Positions 1 through 10,900 of a stretch of 64,000 nucleotides of DNA are shown here, in pieces. Within the stretch, counting starts at the first letter, position 1. Each line of letters starts with the position of its first letter. Below the pieces are notes generated by a model. The model saw nothing but the letters and a program-made list of their open reading frames with translations. It was not told the origin of the DNA and searched no databases. Location: the NCBI RefSeq assembly GCF_001625305.1, contig NW_017802458.1, positions 214,535 to 278,534 of the forward strand, written 5' to 3'. The translations under genes and the position numbers were made by a program. The stretch is from Branchiostoma belcheri. Taxonomy: Eukaryota > Chordata > Leptocardii > Amphioxiformes > Branchiostomatidae.

Positions 1-651
1 ACGGAATACGCTTCCAACGGTAACCTGTTACGTTTGCTGCGGCAGGCACGAAGGCAAGACGGGCGGCAGTCTCTCCCACGTCATCTCCGCTATGCCGTGC
101 ACATTGCCCGTGCTCTTCAGGAGCTCCAACGCCTGGCGCTCACACACCGGGACGTGGCCGCTCGGAATGTCCTCATCACTGCTCACCACGTGGCCAAGTT
201 GGCCGACTTTGGACAGGCTCGTGACGTCTACACCGCTGTCCAATACGTGCCTAATGATAAACACGGCATAGAACAGCCTGCTAAGCCTAAAGACAACGTA
301 AAGAATGAAGTATTCCCCCTGAACTGGACGGCTCTGGAGTCATTAGAGACAGGTGAGTACACCTGTCAGAGTGACGTGTGGTCCTTCGGCGTGCTGCTGT
401 GGGAGATCGTCACCATGGGACAAGAACCGCGTTACCATGGCAACGACCAACCCACCTGCCAACAGCTCGCACGGACCCTCCGGAGGGGAATCCGGCTCAG
501 AAGGCCTCCGAAATGTTCCGGAGAGATGTATGACATCATAATGTCGTGTTGGCGGGAAAATCCACCAACAAGACCGGGTCCGGATGTGGTCGAGAGGAAA
601 CTCGTACACCTGCGGAATGCGATGATTACAGTAAGGGAAACGACTGTCTGA
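1..651 (+). CDS. Receptor tyrosine kinase, copy A (kinase carboxyl end only)
   Basis: The reading frame is open from base 1 to a TGA at 649-651 and gives the second half of a protein tyrosine kinase domain; the rest lies left of the window. Visible motifs: catalytic loop HRDVAARN, magnesium-binding DFG (DFGQARD), the activation-segment end PLNWTALESL, which replaces the usual PVKWMAPE, and the lobe motif SDVWSFGVLLWEIVTMG. The protein is nearly identical to the same part of copy B (2414-5312); the main difference is a four-residue insertion after VQYVPNDK. The 3' flank (about 652-780) also matches the flank of copy B, so the copies arose by DNA-level tandem duplication. No intron interrupts this part. 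It probably encodes an active membrane kinase, but the window cannot show whether its upstream half is intact. Confidence 0.85.
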   Translation, partial: TEYASNGNLLRLLRQARRQDGRQSLPRHLRYAVHIARALQELQRLALTHRDVAARNVLITAHHVAKLADFGQARDVYTAVQYVPNDKHGIEQPAKPKDNVKNEVFPLNWTALESLETGEYTCQSDVWSFGVLLWEIVTMGQEPRYHGNDQPTCQQLARTLRRGIRLRRPPKCSGEMYDIIMSCWRENPPTRPGPDVVERKLVHLRNAMITVRETTV

Positions 652-890
652 ATTGTCAAAATTAATGTTCAGCTATTTTTTTTGCCCAACCTGTATTAGT
701 CAAGAAGTTGCCTTTTCTGACTGTGAGCTGATCCAATGGTGCCAGCATGCATCATCACAAGTATTGAGCTGATACATAATACATAATATGTAAATATGCA
801 TACATAAGTGGACATTTCTCTTCCTGGTGTGAAACAACTGTTTTACAAATATAGTTTACATTTGATATCCAGCCAAATAGACAGGCATTA

Positions 891-1289
891 GGCCATGTTG
901 ATTTGATTATATGGATGACATCCTCCGGAAGCCCCAAAACTGATGCGCGCGTGCGAATAAAAAAAAAGTTTTGCAAAAAAAAAAGTTCTTTTCATTATGA
1001 AATCTACGTGGTCATGAGGGCTGAGCAAATGGCACAGAATATGGTTTGGCGAATAATCTAGTCTTCAAGTTCATTTCTTTACAATTTCGTCTTTTTTCGT
1101 TTGATTTTGGCATTGTACGACATTGGTATAGTTTTTATTAATTTTTTTTTGTAACTTATGGTATATTTTTGCTCATTTTGCAACTGTTTTGTATGATTTA
1201 CAGTATGGTTGAAAACTTTTTTTTTTTTGGAAACGGCCGAAAATTCATGCGCGCGCGGATGTCATCCATATAATCAAATCAACATGGCC
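891..1289. mobile_element. MITE, GGCCA-terminus family, subfamily 1 (copy 1)
   Basis: The ends are inverted repeats, GGCCATGTTGATTTGATTAT at the left and its complement at the right, followed inward by ATGGATGACATCC. The element is flanked by TTA at 888-890 and 1290-1292, the three-base TWA duplication typical of PIF/Harbinger-type MITEs. It has no coding capacity. It accounts for most of the extra spacing between kinase copies A and B relative to B and C. A second copy lies at 54789-55167. Confidence 0.75.
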
Positions 1290-1292
1290 TTA

Positions 1293-2413
1293 TGATGACG
1301 CATCAGAGATGCTATTTATTCTATCAGAGTTATTTTAACAGGATAAGAATTCAATGTTATATCATCTAATTCATAGAGAGTAATAATCTAACCGATGTGT
1401 TCTAAAGCACTGTTCATACTTAGGGAACATTTTACTTGGGTTCACTGTAATGAAGGTATTCGACAATATTCTATTGTTTCTGTGAGACAAGATATGGTTT
1501 GTCCTTTAATCCGTGCACTTCTAAGAAATGCCAGAGATAAGCAATCTCCTGTTTTTAGTCTCCGCCTCCATTTTTCAATGGAGAAGTCAAAAATAACATA
1601 GATATATCATGCTTTTGAAGACATACTAGGCCAAATCGAGTGTAACAAGAAAGCAGCCTGAACTGGAAAGAGGTTGATGTCTGGGCAAGGAAATGGAATC
1701 ACGTATACGTAGCTTGGCCATAGTCCCCTCTACATTTCGTAAATTTTCCCGGAAAATATGGCGCCCTTAGATTATTCACGGTGTAATCAAACACAAGATA
1801 GGTCATTATAGTGCACGTTTAACATATATACTGGAATTTATTATAGGCCCCAAGATTTTTAACAATTGAGGCGACAATCCATACCGTTTAAATCACGAAC
1901 ATGAACAGAAATTTCAATGTTTCCGTAACGACGATCCAATAGAAATACAAAATTCCCAACTTTAGCGCATAGAATAACTGTTGTCTCCAAAGGTAGACAA
2001 AACGGAATATTTAGTACCTCTTTGTCGAATACGCTATAACAAATCTTCTCTAAAACTGCACAGCCACTGAGCACAAAACCCTCAAATTGGGCAAAACTTG
2101 AAAGGCATCCTTGCTCGTTCCACGAAACCCGGACCAGGTGTGCGTAGTGGGGGTGGGGGTGGGGGGGTAAGGGTCGAACGTCACAGGGAATTCTGGGATA
2201 CGCCTTCTACCTGATCTGGGGAACTAACGTGTACTACGCGAGTTTTTTTAAGAAAAAATATGTCTCAAGAAACATAACACCTGTTCCTGAAGTTATATGT
2301 TCCGCTTTCACCATGACACCCTATCTCTTCGGTATACAGAGAAGGATGGAGAAGTGCTATTTCGTTGGAGCACAAGTTTCCTAATATCCATTATCCACAA
2401 AAGCGGCTACACC
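1293..2413. other. Intergenic sequence and putative promoter of kinase copy B
   Basis: No gene or RNA is recognised between the MITE and the copy B start. A G-rich run lies near 2147-2166. The last ~90 bp before the ATG are closely repeated before copy C (about 6330-6404), so the 5' untranslated region and proximal promoter were duplicated with the gene. Confidence 0.4.
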
Positions 2414-5312
2414 ATGGCAGTTAACTACGCAGTTTTGCTCCTGCTGATTCTTTACAGTCAACTTTGTCGGGCCGATCATGAAGGTACCGACTTCACAGTT
2501 TCTGTGGCTGAAGATGCCAAGATTGGAACAGACGTTCTCAGCTTGCCGCGTTTGTTGGGAACGGAGAAAGCGGAACTTCCGTGTGTAATGGTGGAGGGGG
2601 ATCCCTACGGCCGGTTCTATGTGAGTAACAACTGCACAGTTACAGTCGCCAGGCCACTGGACTGGTCTGTACAGTCGGAGTATTCTTTAAAATTACATGT
2701 TGGTGGAAGGCAAGACCCTGATATCTATATAGTCAGGATCAGAGTAAATGTGAGAAACGTTTTGGGCTATCCTCCTGTGTACAACGAGACGTGTGAAACA
2801 CCGGTCAATCCCAGGGGAAACCAGACTGGGGAGTTCCTGTTTAGCCTTTCTCCAAGTGCAGAAATTGAGACAACTGCCGGAGATGTTCTTTTCTTTCAGA
2901 AAAGTATTAGTAAGCCTTTTGAGAAATGGGACATGGACAATCTTAAGGTAATCATCACAGGAAATGACAACTGCGAAGTTCGCATTGCTTTTGGCATACG
3001 TAATTTGAACGACCTCTGGGCTGCATCAGAAATATGGTACGGGTTTTACAGGGGGGAGGATGGGGACAGTTACGTTGTCATGTCATGCGGAAACTGCCAT
3101 GCAGTCAGAGCTGTTAATCGTTCTTTATGAACTCGACGAACACAACGTCAACAAAGGCTCGCCTTACTTGGAACAGCTACAGGTCCCGATCCCTCAAGTC
3201 CTGGAGAAACTTCAGCACCCCCGTGGTTTCGTCTACTTTATTTCGTTTAATATTCCGTCAAATAGCAAAACGCACTATAGATGCAAACTTCCGATACAGC
3301 ATCGTCCACTCAGTTTTTTCAAAGATAAAGATCATTCTGTTACTCTAATAAATGTACGACACGTTGAAACATTGACTATAGCTTTGAGCCCTATCGGCTG
3401 TCCTCCCGATAGATACGGCTTTCTATGTGATCAGAACTGCATCTGTAAGAACGGTGCCCGCTGCCATGGCTTCAACGGTGCCTGTAAATGTACAGACGCC
3501 TGGCAAGGTGTCGCTTGTGACATTCCAAAGCCCGGCGTTTCCGCAGCGACGACACCTAGCGACCCTTCTGATATCTACATTTCCGCTAACGTCACGGTTC
3601 ACTGTAAAGTTCACCACGTCAACGCCGCAGCGTTATCATTACGACTTCCAAACGGGTCTAAGATCTTTAGGAAGAACGCTACTCGTTTAGACCAAACTCT
3701 TTTAAACATACAGCTTAAAGACAATGGTCCCTACAAGTGTCAGGTATGGGACACCTATGGAAATGTCTTCAACGCAACCGTTGTACTTGACATTGCTAAG
3801 TGCCCACCGAATCGAAAAGGCGAGTTCTGTGATGAGACGTGTGACTGTCTCCATGGCGCCACCTGTGACTGGAGATCTGGCTGCGTCTGTCCTCCGGGCT
3901 GGACAGGAACCAGGTGCCAGACCACATGTCCGAACGGCACGTACGGCGAGCGGTGCCGAGAGGAGTGTCGCTGCCGAAACGGTGCGAGCTGCAGCCCTAG
4001 CGACGGCAGGTGTACCTGCGCGGCCGGCTGGTACGGCTGGCAGTGTGACGTACCTTGTCCTAAGTCCAGGCACGGCCTAAGGTGTCAGCAGGTGTGCACC
4101 TGTAAGAACAACGCCACCTGTCACAACGTGGACGGCACCTGCACCTGCGTAGCGCCGTGGACAGGGAAGAATTGTGACCAAGTCGAACAGCAGGCAATGC
4201 GATCGGAGCAACTGCTCGAAATCTTCGTCCCAATAGGCTCCGTTGTCGCTCTGGCTGCTTGTGTAGGGACCATACTGTACAGGAAGAGGCACTTGTGCGG
4301 CGTTCAGGCCGGCCAAGACGACGAGACGGAAGCTTTTCTGGAGCTGGAGCAGGTGGAGGCAGACCTGGCACAGACCGTCCGGCCGGGCTGGCTCAGCCGA
4401 TGGAGGAAGACCAAGAAGAACCTGATACTTGGTGACTTGAAAGATATGGGGATGTTTGGTAAAGTCACTGAGGCGAAGCTCAAGACACCTGCCGGGAACA
4501 TCACCGTGGCTGCCAAGGAAGTTCGCAGACGAGACATTCAATGTTATCGCAACTTCTACAGGGAGGCGGCCATTTTGGTAGCCGTGCATGAAGACCAACA
4601 TCACGACAACCTCCGCTCCAACATCATTCAATTGTTTGGATTCATAAACGAGCCGACCGACAAGTATATTCTCATGGAATACGCCTCCAACGGCAACCTG
4701 TTACGTTTGCTGCGCCAGGCTCGAAAGCAAGTCGGACCGCAGTCTCTCCCACGTCATCTCCGCTATGCCGTGCACATTGCCCGCGCTCTTCAGGAGCTCC
4801 AACGCCTGGCGCTCACACACCGGGACGTGGCCGCTCGGAACGTCCTCATCACTGCTGACCACGTGGCCAAGTTGGCCGACTTTGGACAGGCCCGCGACGT
4901 CTATACCGCTGTCCAATACGTGCCTATTGATGGACAGCAGGCTAAACCTAAAGACAACGTAAAGAATGAAGTATTCCCCCTGAACTGGACGGCTCTGGAG
5001 TCATTAGAGACAGGTGAGTACACCTGTCAGAGTGACGTGTGGTCCTTCGGCGTGCTGCTGTGGGAGATCGTCACCATGGGACAAGAACCGCGTTACCATG
5101 GCAACGACCAACCCACCTGCCAACAGCTTGCACGGACCCTCCGGAGGGGAATCCGGCTGAGAAGGCCTCCGGAATGTTCCGGAGGGATGTATGACATCAT
5201 GACGTCGTGTTGGCGGGAAAATCCACCAACAAGACCGGGTCCGGATGTGGTTGAGAGGAAACTCGTACAACTGCGGGATGCGATGATTACAGTAAGGGAA
5301 ACGACTGTCTGA
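2414..5312 (+). CDS. Single-exon EGF/Ig receptor tyrosine kinase, copy B (one frame break)
   Basis: The ATG at 2414 is chosen because it starts a clean signal peptide (MAVNYAVLLLLILYSQLCRA) and is conserved in copy C; an in-frame ATG at 2297 would bury that signal. Order of domains: signal peptide; cadherin-like segment (VAEDAKIGTDV to RIRVNVRNV); EGF-like module (CPPDRYGFLCDQNC); Ig-like segment with N-glycosylation sites; three EGF/laminin-like modules; a transmembrane helix (EIFVPIGSVVALAACVGTIL) with basic stop-transfer; kinase domain with VAAK lysine, HRDVAARN and DFG. The glycine loop is degenerate (DMGMFG). The frame moves by one base between about 3060 and 3130: upstream coding is in the 2414 frame, downstream in the 3060 frame. 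This is a sequencing error or a real lesion. About 966 residues once the break is ignored. The EGF-plus-Ig ectodomain recalls Tie receptors, but orthology is not established. It has no introns, unlike vertebrate Tie genes. Confidence 0.85.
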
Positions 5313-6404
5313 ATTATAAAAATTGTTCTTTAGCTACTTTTGCCCAACCTGTATTAGTCAAGTAATGACCTTTTCTGACCATGTTCTGACTGTGAGCTGA
5401 TTCAATGATGCCAGCATGTATCATCACAAGTATGGTGCTGATATACATAAGTACTATACATATATAAATGGATATTTCTCTTTCTGGTGTAAAAAAAGAA
5501 CAATTGTTTTACAAAAATAGTACGTGTAAGAAAATTTACAATCATACATATGATATAAAGCCATATAAAAAACCATTAAAAAGACGCATTAGAAATGTTT
5601 ACTTATGCTGTCAGAAAGTTATTTTAGATAAGACAGGAATTCCATATAATGGCCTATATATTGATCTATGGTTTGGTAAAGCACAGTACATACGTACGTA
5701 GGAAGGCTTTTAACTTTGGTTTATTGTGATTAAGAAAAGCTATAGTGTATCCTGCAATGCGCTTCTTAAAAGTGCCATAAAAGAATATTCAAATAGGAAA
5801 GAAAGCGCACAAATTGGGTTTAACCAAAGTCAGCTTGTGCTGAACCATGTTTACTGTGATAATGCCCTCCACATCATCACACAAGTTAAGCCTTGTGGTA
5901 TTGAACATATTTGGGTGCGGCAAAATGTACTTTCTAGCGGACCAACACTCCTGGCATGTTATCTCTCTATTTAGCCTCTTTTCGAAGCCTGGTAGGGGCT
6001 AACAAAATGTGCCTCTTCATAAAACGTGTCATCGTAAACTATTCGCATCGTCAACAAGAACTTGTTATTGATGAGTATCCTTCCGTGACGGGCAGGAATA
6101 TTCCAAATGGCCCAGAAAAAGGGGAACTTCCGTGTGCTACGCGGTCCTTGATCCAGATAAAACGAGTTGCAAGAAACCCAACAGCTGTTTCTGGAGTATA
6201 AGTTCTGCTTAGCTTTGACCAAGACACCCGATATCATGGGTATACAAATGAATGAAGACGTTTTTGTACACGCATACCCATTGGGTTAAGCACAGGTCAC
6301 AACAAAAGAATGGAATACAGATAATGTTACAAAAAGGACGGAGAAGTGCTATTTCGTGAAGCACAAGTTTCCTAATATTCATAATCCACAAAAGCGGCTA
6401 CACC
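5313..6404. other. Intergenic sequence between kinase copies B and C, with half an inverted-repeat element
   Basis: The first ~130 bp match the 3' flank of copy A. Around 5918-6001 lies the right arm of the TAGCCT element also present at 7335-7518 (shared core GCATGTTATCTCT and end GAAGCCTGGTAG). The final ~80 bp match the 5' flank of copy B. No gene is seen. Confidence 0.45.
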
Positions 6405-6599
6405 ATGGCAGTTAACTACGCAGTTTTGCTCCTACTGGTTCTTTACAGTCTACTTTGTCGGGCCAATGGAGGTACCAACTTCACAGTTTCTGTGGCTGAA
6501 GATGCCAAGATTGGAACCGACGTTCTCAGCTTGCCGCGTTTGTTGGGAACGGAGAAAGCGGAACTTCCGTGTGTAATGGTGGAGGGGGACCTCTACGGG
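6405..6599 (+). pseudogene. Receptor tyrosine kinase, copy C (amino-terminal stub)
   Basis: The reading frame repeats the signal peptide and the start of the cadherin-like segment of copy B (MAVNYAVLLLLVLYSLLCRA, then TNFTVSVAEDAKIGTDVLSL) up to EGDLYGG. From about 6597 the sequence changes abruptly to a G-rich stretch and the frame stops at 6645-6647. No EGF, transmembrane or kinase segment follows before the next gene, so the copy is truncated unless an intron or misassembly hides the rest. Its upstream ~80 bp match those of copy B, so it came from the same tandem duplication. Confidence 0.75.
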
Positions 6600-7232
6600 G
6601 GAGTTGAGCCGGGGAGGGGGGGGGGGGAGGTTTGGCCGGCCCTATAGCTACTACTAGTAGTAACTTAGATAGGCGGGCGAAGGGCTCTTGGCTGCCGAAG
6701 GAAAACGGCTAACGCCCCGATACTAGTCTGGCCCCCATGGTATATGCATTTGGATGCCCAGGCAAACAATTCGACATGTTACGTTAGAAACGGATTGTTA
6801 TGTTTTTCAATGTTATTATTCTGGAACAAACACCATTTCCGGGGTATGAAACAATTGTGTCCAAGAACCAGTAGTTGTTCCAGAACGGCAGAAAATTGCG
6901 CTGCGTAGTTACCGTTCCAACAACATCAACATTAACTGAACGTGTGCGGAAGAAGGGGACATGGCGATGGGGGGCTCCACTTACGTGGCGCTCGGCAGGA
7001 GGAGCACTCTCACCGGGGATAGGATCCGGGAACATCACCATCATCACCATCACCATCATGGTGGTAAGTAAGTAGTCTCCACTAGACTCCTTTGCAGGCT
7101 AAATAGATAGTAGAAGTCGGCCTAAAAGGGGATATCAACTTGGCCACCAAGAGAAGATCCATTTGCCTGCACGGCCTGTAAAGGAGTCCGGTAGAGACTA
7201 GGCCGTAAGGTCTTCTCCGCATAACATCATGC

Positions 7233-7234
<2 letters not shown>
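6600..7234. other. Non-coding sequence after the copy C breakpoint
   Basis: It starts with a G-rich tract (6597-6630). A CATCAC-type simple repeat lies at about 7033-7060. No gene is recognised. Confidence 0.35.

Positions 7235-7287
<53 letters not shown>
7235..7287. repeat. (GT)n microsatellite
   Basis: Uninterrupted GT dinucleotides. The reverse-strand reading of His-Thr repeats across it is a by-product. Confidence 0.95.
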
Positions 7288-7290
<3 letters not shown>

Positions 7291-7334
7291 AAGAGGGTGA
7301 GAGTAGGCAGTAAACGGTCACAGTGGGAGTGTTT

Positions 7335-7518
7335 TAGCCTCTACCAGGCGCCGGGAGGCGGCTAGAAAGAGTAAAGATTGGCCCAAAAGCGAAAGATAAC
7401 ATGCCATGGGAGTCGGTGTGCTATAGCTAGAGAGTGCAGCAAAATGTACTAGATAGCGGACCAACTCCTCCGGCATGTTATCTCTTTCCAGCCGTCTCTT
7501 GAAGCCTGGTAGAAGCAA
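7335..7518. mobile_element. TAGCCT-terminus MITE (degenerate)
   Basis: It begins TAGCCTCTACCAGGC and ends GCCTGGTAGAAGCAA, an imperfect inverted repeat. The 9-bp flanks GGAGTGTTT and GGGGTGTTC agree at seven of nine positions, consistent with an old 9-bp target duplication. Inner arms carry GATAACATGCC and its complement. Confidence 0.55.
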
Positions 7519-7953
7519 GGGGTGTTCTATGCTCTGAATTCTCCATGCTGTATTTGTGTGAAAATTTATTCGAGGTGTAATGTTTAAGTGAGCGATTCTA
7601 ATGCACATGAGGATACACTCCTTTTTTTAATGCTAAGGTTGCTACGCACAACCGAAGCACTTCAGCATATACTTCTTTGATTTTTTTTTAGTAATTTCTT
7701 TCCGATGTCTTGTATACCGTTAATATTTGAATGTTATTTAGGAGCGTCTGTGTGGTGCAATGTAAATAGCGTTCAGCTGGCATTTGATTGAAGTAAATTC
7801 AAGTAAATGTAACGCAATTGAATGAAATACGGTGAGGATGGAAGATAAACTGTTGGCCATTTCAGTTCTTGATACCTACGTAATGTATACCTTCCTCAAT
7901 ATGCACCTGTAATTCAGAAAGATCAAAACATCAACGTTATCTATTGTTTACAG

Positions 7954-10900
7954 CGCATCATGTGGACTCCGCCACGGTCCTGGCCACAAACATCACCAAC
8001 TTCGTCCGTAAGAACGTCCAGTCTGCGGCGCCCGAGCCGGCCAGTCGGGGTAAGGTCGAGCAGCGCACAAGCCGGATGTACGTCAGCACCAGACCGGAAG
8101 ACATGTGGGAACGTCACTACCGGTTGGTGTCTATCATGGGAAACTTCAAACTGTTCTCCAAGTCCAATAAGTACCAAAATTTTCGACCGAATCTCTTGGT
8201 CGAATCACTCGCTCTTTCTTAGCTTTCTGACCCAATAGACCGATCCCGAATGTTAATTCGCCATCACAATTAGAAGTACAACCAATGAGAAAATGGCTAT
8301 TAGCGGTTCGACCAATGAGAGAGTGGCTGCAAATATTTCCATTGTTGTGTTTTGACGGAGGTGGGCGGGGCTTCAGTATCAGTCTTTGTTCACGTGTGAC
8401 GTCACCATGGGTCAAAGTTCGTCGGAAGTCCATATCGCCCCCCCTGTTTGTAGTTTTTTTGGTCGTTGTATGAAAGGGTTCGCAAAAACGTTAACGTTCA
8501 ACTGCATGTGTTGCTGTAACCTGGTATCCAGTCTATCGTGGTTGGGGCAGGTTGTCTTCGGGGCTCTAATAGTTTCCCCCCGCCCAGTACAACAGGCCGC
8601 CCGATAGGACTTTTGCTAATACTAGTGTCGCCGGGAGTTGATTTCGCCCCACCACATAATCAAACTCGCGCCGTGAAAAACCTACCGTGGGAAACTAGCT
8701 CAGGCGGACGGGGAAAAGCTCCTGCAGCCCCGAAGTAAACCCGCCCAACCACGATAGATTGGATACCGGGTTAGTGTTGCTGAGAAACCTGATGAAAGTT
8801 TAAACTTTACAATGTACTATGATAATGAAAACAAACATTTTGTAGAATAGCGTATGCGATTCGCTTTCGTTAACGCGTTGTTTCTGACTGTAAAATATTT
8901 CGACAACAGACGGAGACAGAGGCAGCTTCATCAGGGGTTCTTCAGTGTAGCGCACCGCCCGTACCAGGCGATCGGTGACCTGAAGTTAGACCCCCGCCTC
9001 CTCGTCACTCAAGCCCTGAACCTGCCCGTACAAGCCAAGCTCCCGCCGATCAGACGGACCGCTAAGGTTTTTGTTTATCTTCTTAAGTTATTACCACATG
9101 TAAACAAATACATACAGTGGTGCCGTATTCAAGCTTATGTTTTGCTTAGGCCATATTTCCAATCCGGGGCTCGGAAAACGAAACGAAAAATTAACAATTC
9201 ATGTGTGTGTGTGTGTTTCCGCACATTTGTAGTCAGCATAACTTCAGAACGCCTTTATGGATTGTGACGATATTTGGTATGCTGGTAGGTCTTAGGAAGC
9301 CAAAGGTCAAGGTCAAATATGGGCTTCCTGGTGGCTGGCCTTGGTACTGCAGCAGAACTTCCGGGAAAACAATAGCAGCGAAAACAGATGTGCGGGGTGG
9401 CAGGGAAAACAGATGTGCGATTAATGAGGTTCTCCCACGGGAACTTTTGAAACTGCAGGGGACTTCCTGGCGGAATCTTTAAAGCCAATAAGTCCAGATA
9501 GGAACAACGTATTTTTATTTCTATTTCTCCTAGCTCGACACATCTTCCCATGAGGGTCCCGTAGACGTACCTTTAACTCCGGGGAGGGAAAAGCTGAAGA
9601 CGGTGAAGGACAGACGTGAAAAGGACGTGAGGACACCTGCCGACTTTTACCAGGTGTGCAGCAGCAGTATTAGGGCGTATACAAATGTAACATACCGGTC
9701 CAAACCTCTAACTGCAATTAGCATTCAAACTGACGATTGTAGCACGCGACTGCCACTTTTAGTTAGAAGGGGGTCTACTGTCTTTCAAAAAGGAGCAATC
9801 GCCTGCCGTCCGTAACTTTTTAACCGAAGCAACCTCTGGTTACAAATGAAACACATAGGGGTGAGTACTACAGTCTCTTGGCTCCCGGAATTCGAACCGG
9901 GACCACGTACCAGCTCACGAACTAAACGCTAACCACAAAAGGTCTGACCAGTTTTGGGCGCTTGAACCCGACTGTTACCGGCGCTGCTAATAACGGTCAC
10001 ATCCTAGGAGGTGAAGAGAGCCTCTTAGCTTATTAGTTACTATATAACGGTGGTCACCGTTAGTAAGTAGTTACTATATATGGTATGTGTATCGTTCTGT
10101 TACATAGCCTGGGTGCCAGACTACTGCCAGGGGTAACATACAGGCTAGCTCCTCTGCTCCGAAAACTTTAGGGGCTCAGATAGACTCTGCCCGAGATAGG
10201 AATTATACGGCCCCAGGTGCTGACCCTGGGCTTGTGGCTTCCCCCAGCCGAACGGAGTATTGGTTCTGGCATCCAGGCTAACTGTTACACTAAAAGAACA
10301 GTTACTCAAGCAACTGGATATGATATTGGAAACGGTCAGACGTTTCAGGTAGCATCCGCTACCTTTCGTCAGTGACACTAGAAAAGCTCATGTTGTTTCA
10401 GTGTTGTTGAAGTGACGCCTGTCCTTGGTGCTGGAAGTGGCAAGTACTCGTACAAGTGCCTGAGAGTTCTCCCCGTAGCCCCCCTCCCTGTTGAACAACC
10501 TAACTGTTACACTACTGACACTCTCCCCGTTAGGTCCGGGAGGAGATACGGGAAAGCCAGAACCTCATGCGGGCAGTGGCTGCCGGAAAACCCTTCAAAG
10601 AAACGGTACAGACCATGCAGGCGATGCGCGCACGTAAGGGGTCCCTGATGTTAGACCCCAGCAAGAGGAGACTATCCACGGACGACCCCGCGGATGTCCC
10701 GGCAACCGCAGAGATGTTGTCCGGTCTGCCGGAGCCGACCCACCACGACAGCTCCGTGGAGCTACTGCGGGCAGAACGGAACCGGAAAGCACTGCTGGCG
10801 AAACTCCGGGACATTCTCCTGGTCATCAAGTGTCTGTACAATCTCAGGAGTAAGGACCTTAGATCAAAGGTTAGTTAAAAATCCTAAAATGGTCCTTAAG

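Noticed and set aside
2297..2413. Upstream ATG at 2297 as the kinase copy B start
   Set aside because: It would place 39 polar residues before the signal peptide, and the copy C start corresponds to 2414.
5468..6201. Small frames between kinase copies B and C
   Set aside because: Short, AT-rich, no similarity, and partly within a MITE arm.
10145..10378. Minus-strand frame of 77 codons
   Set aside because: Largely within the MITE at 10105-10280.
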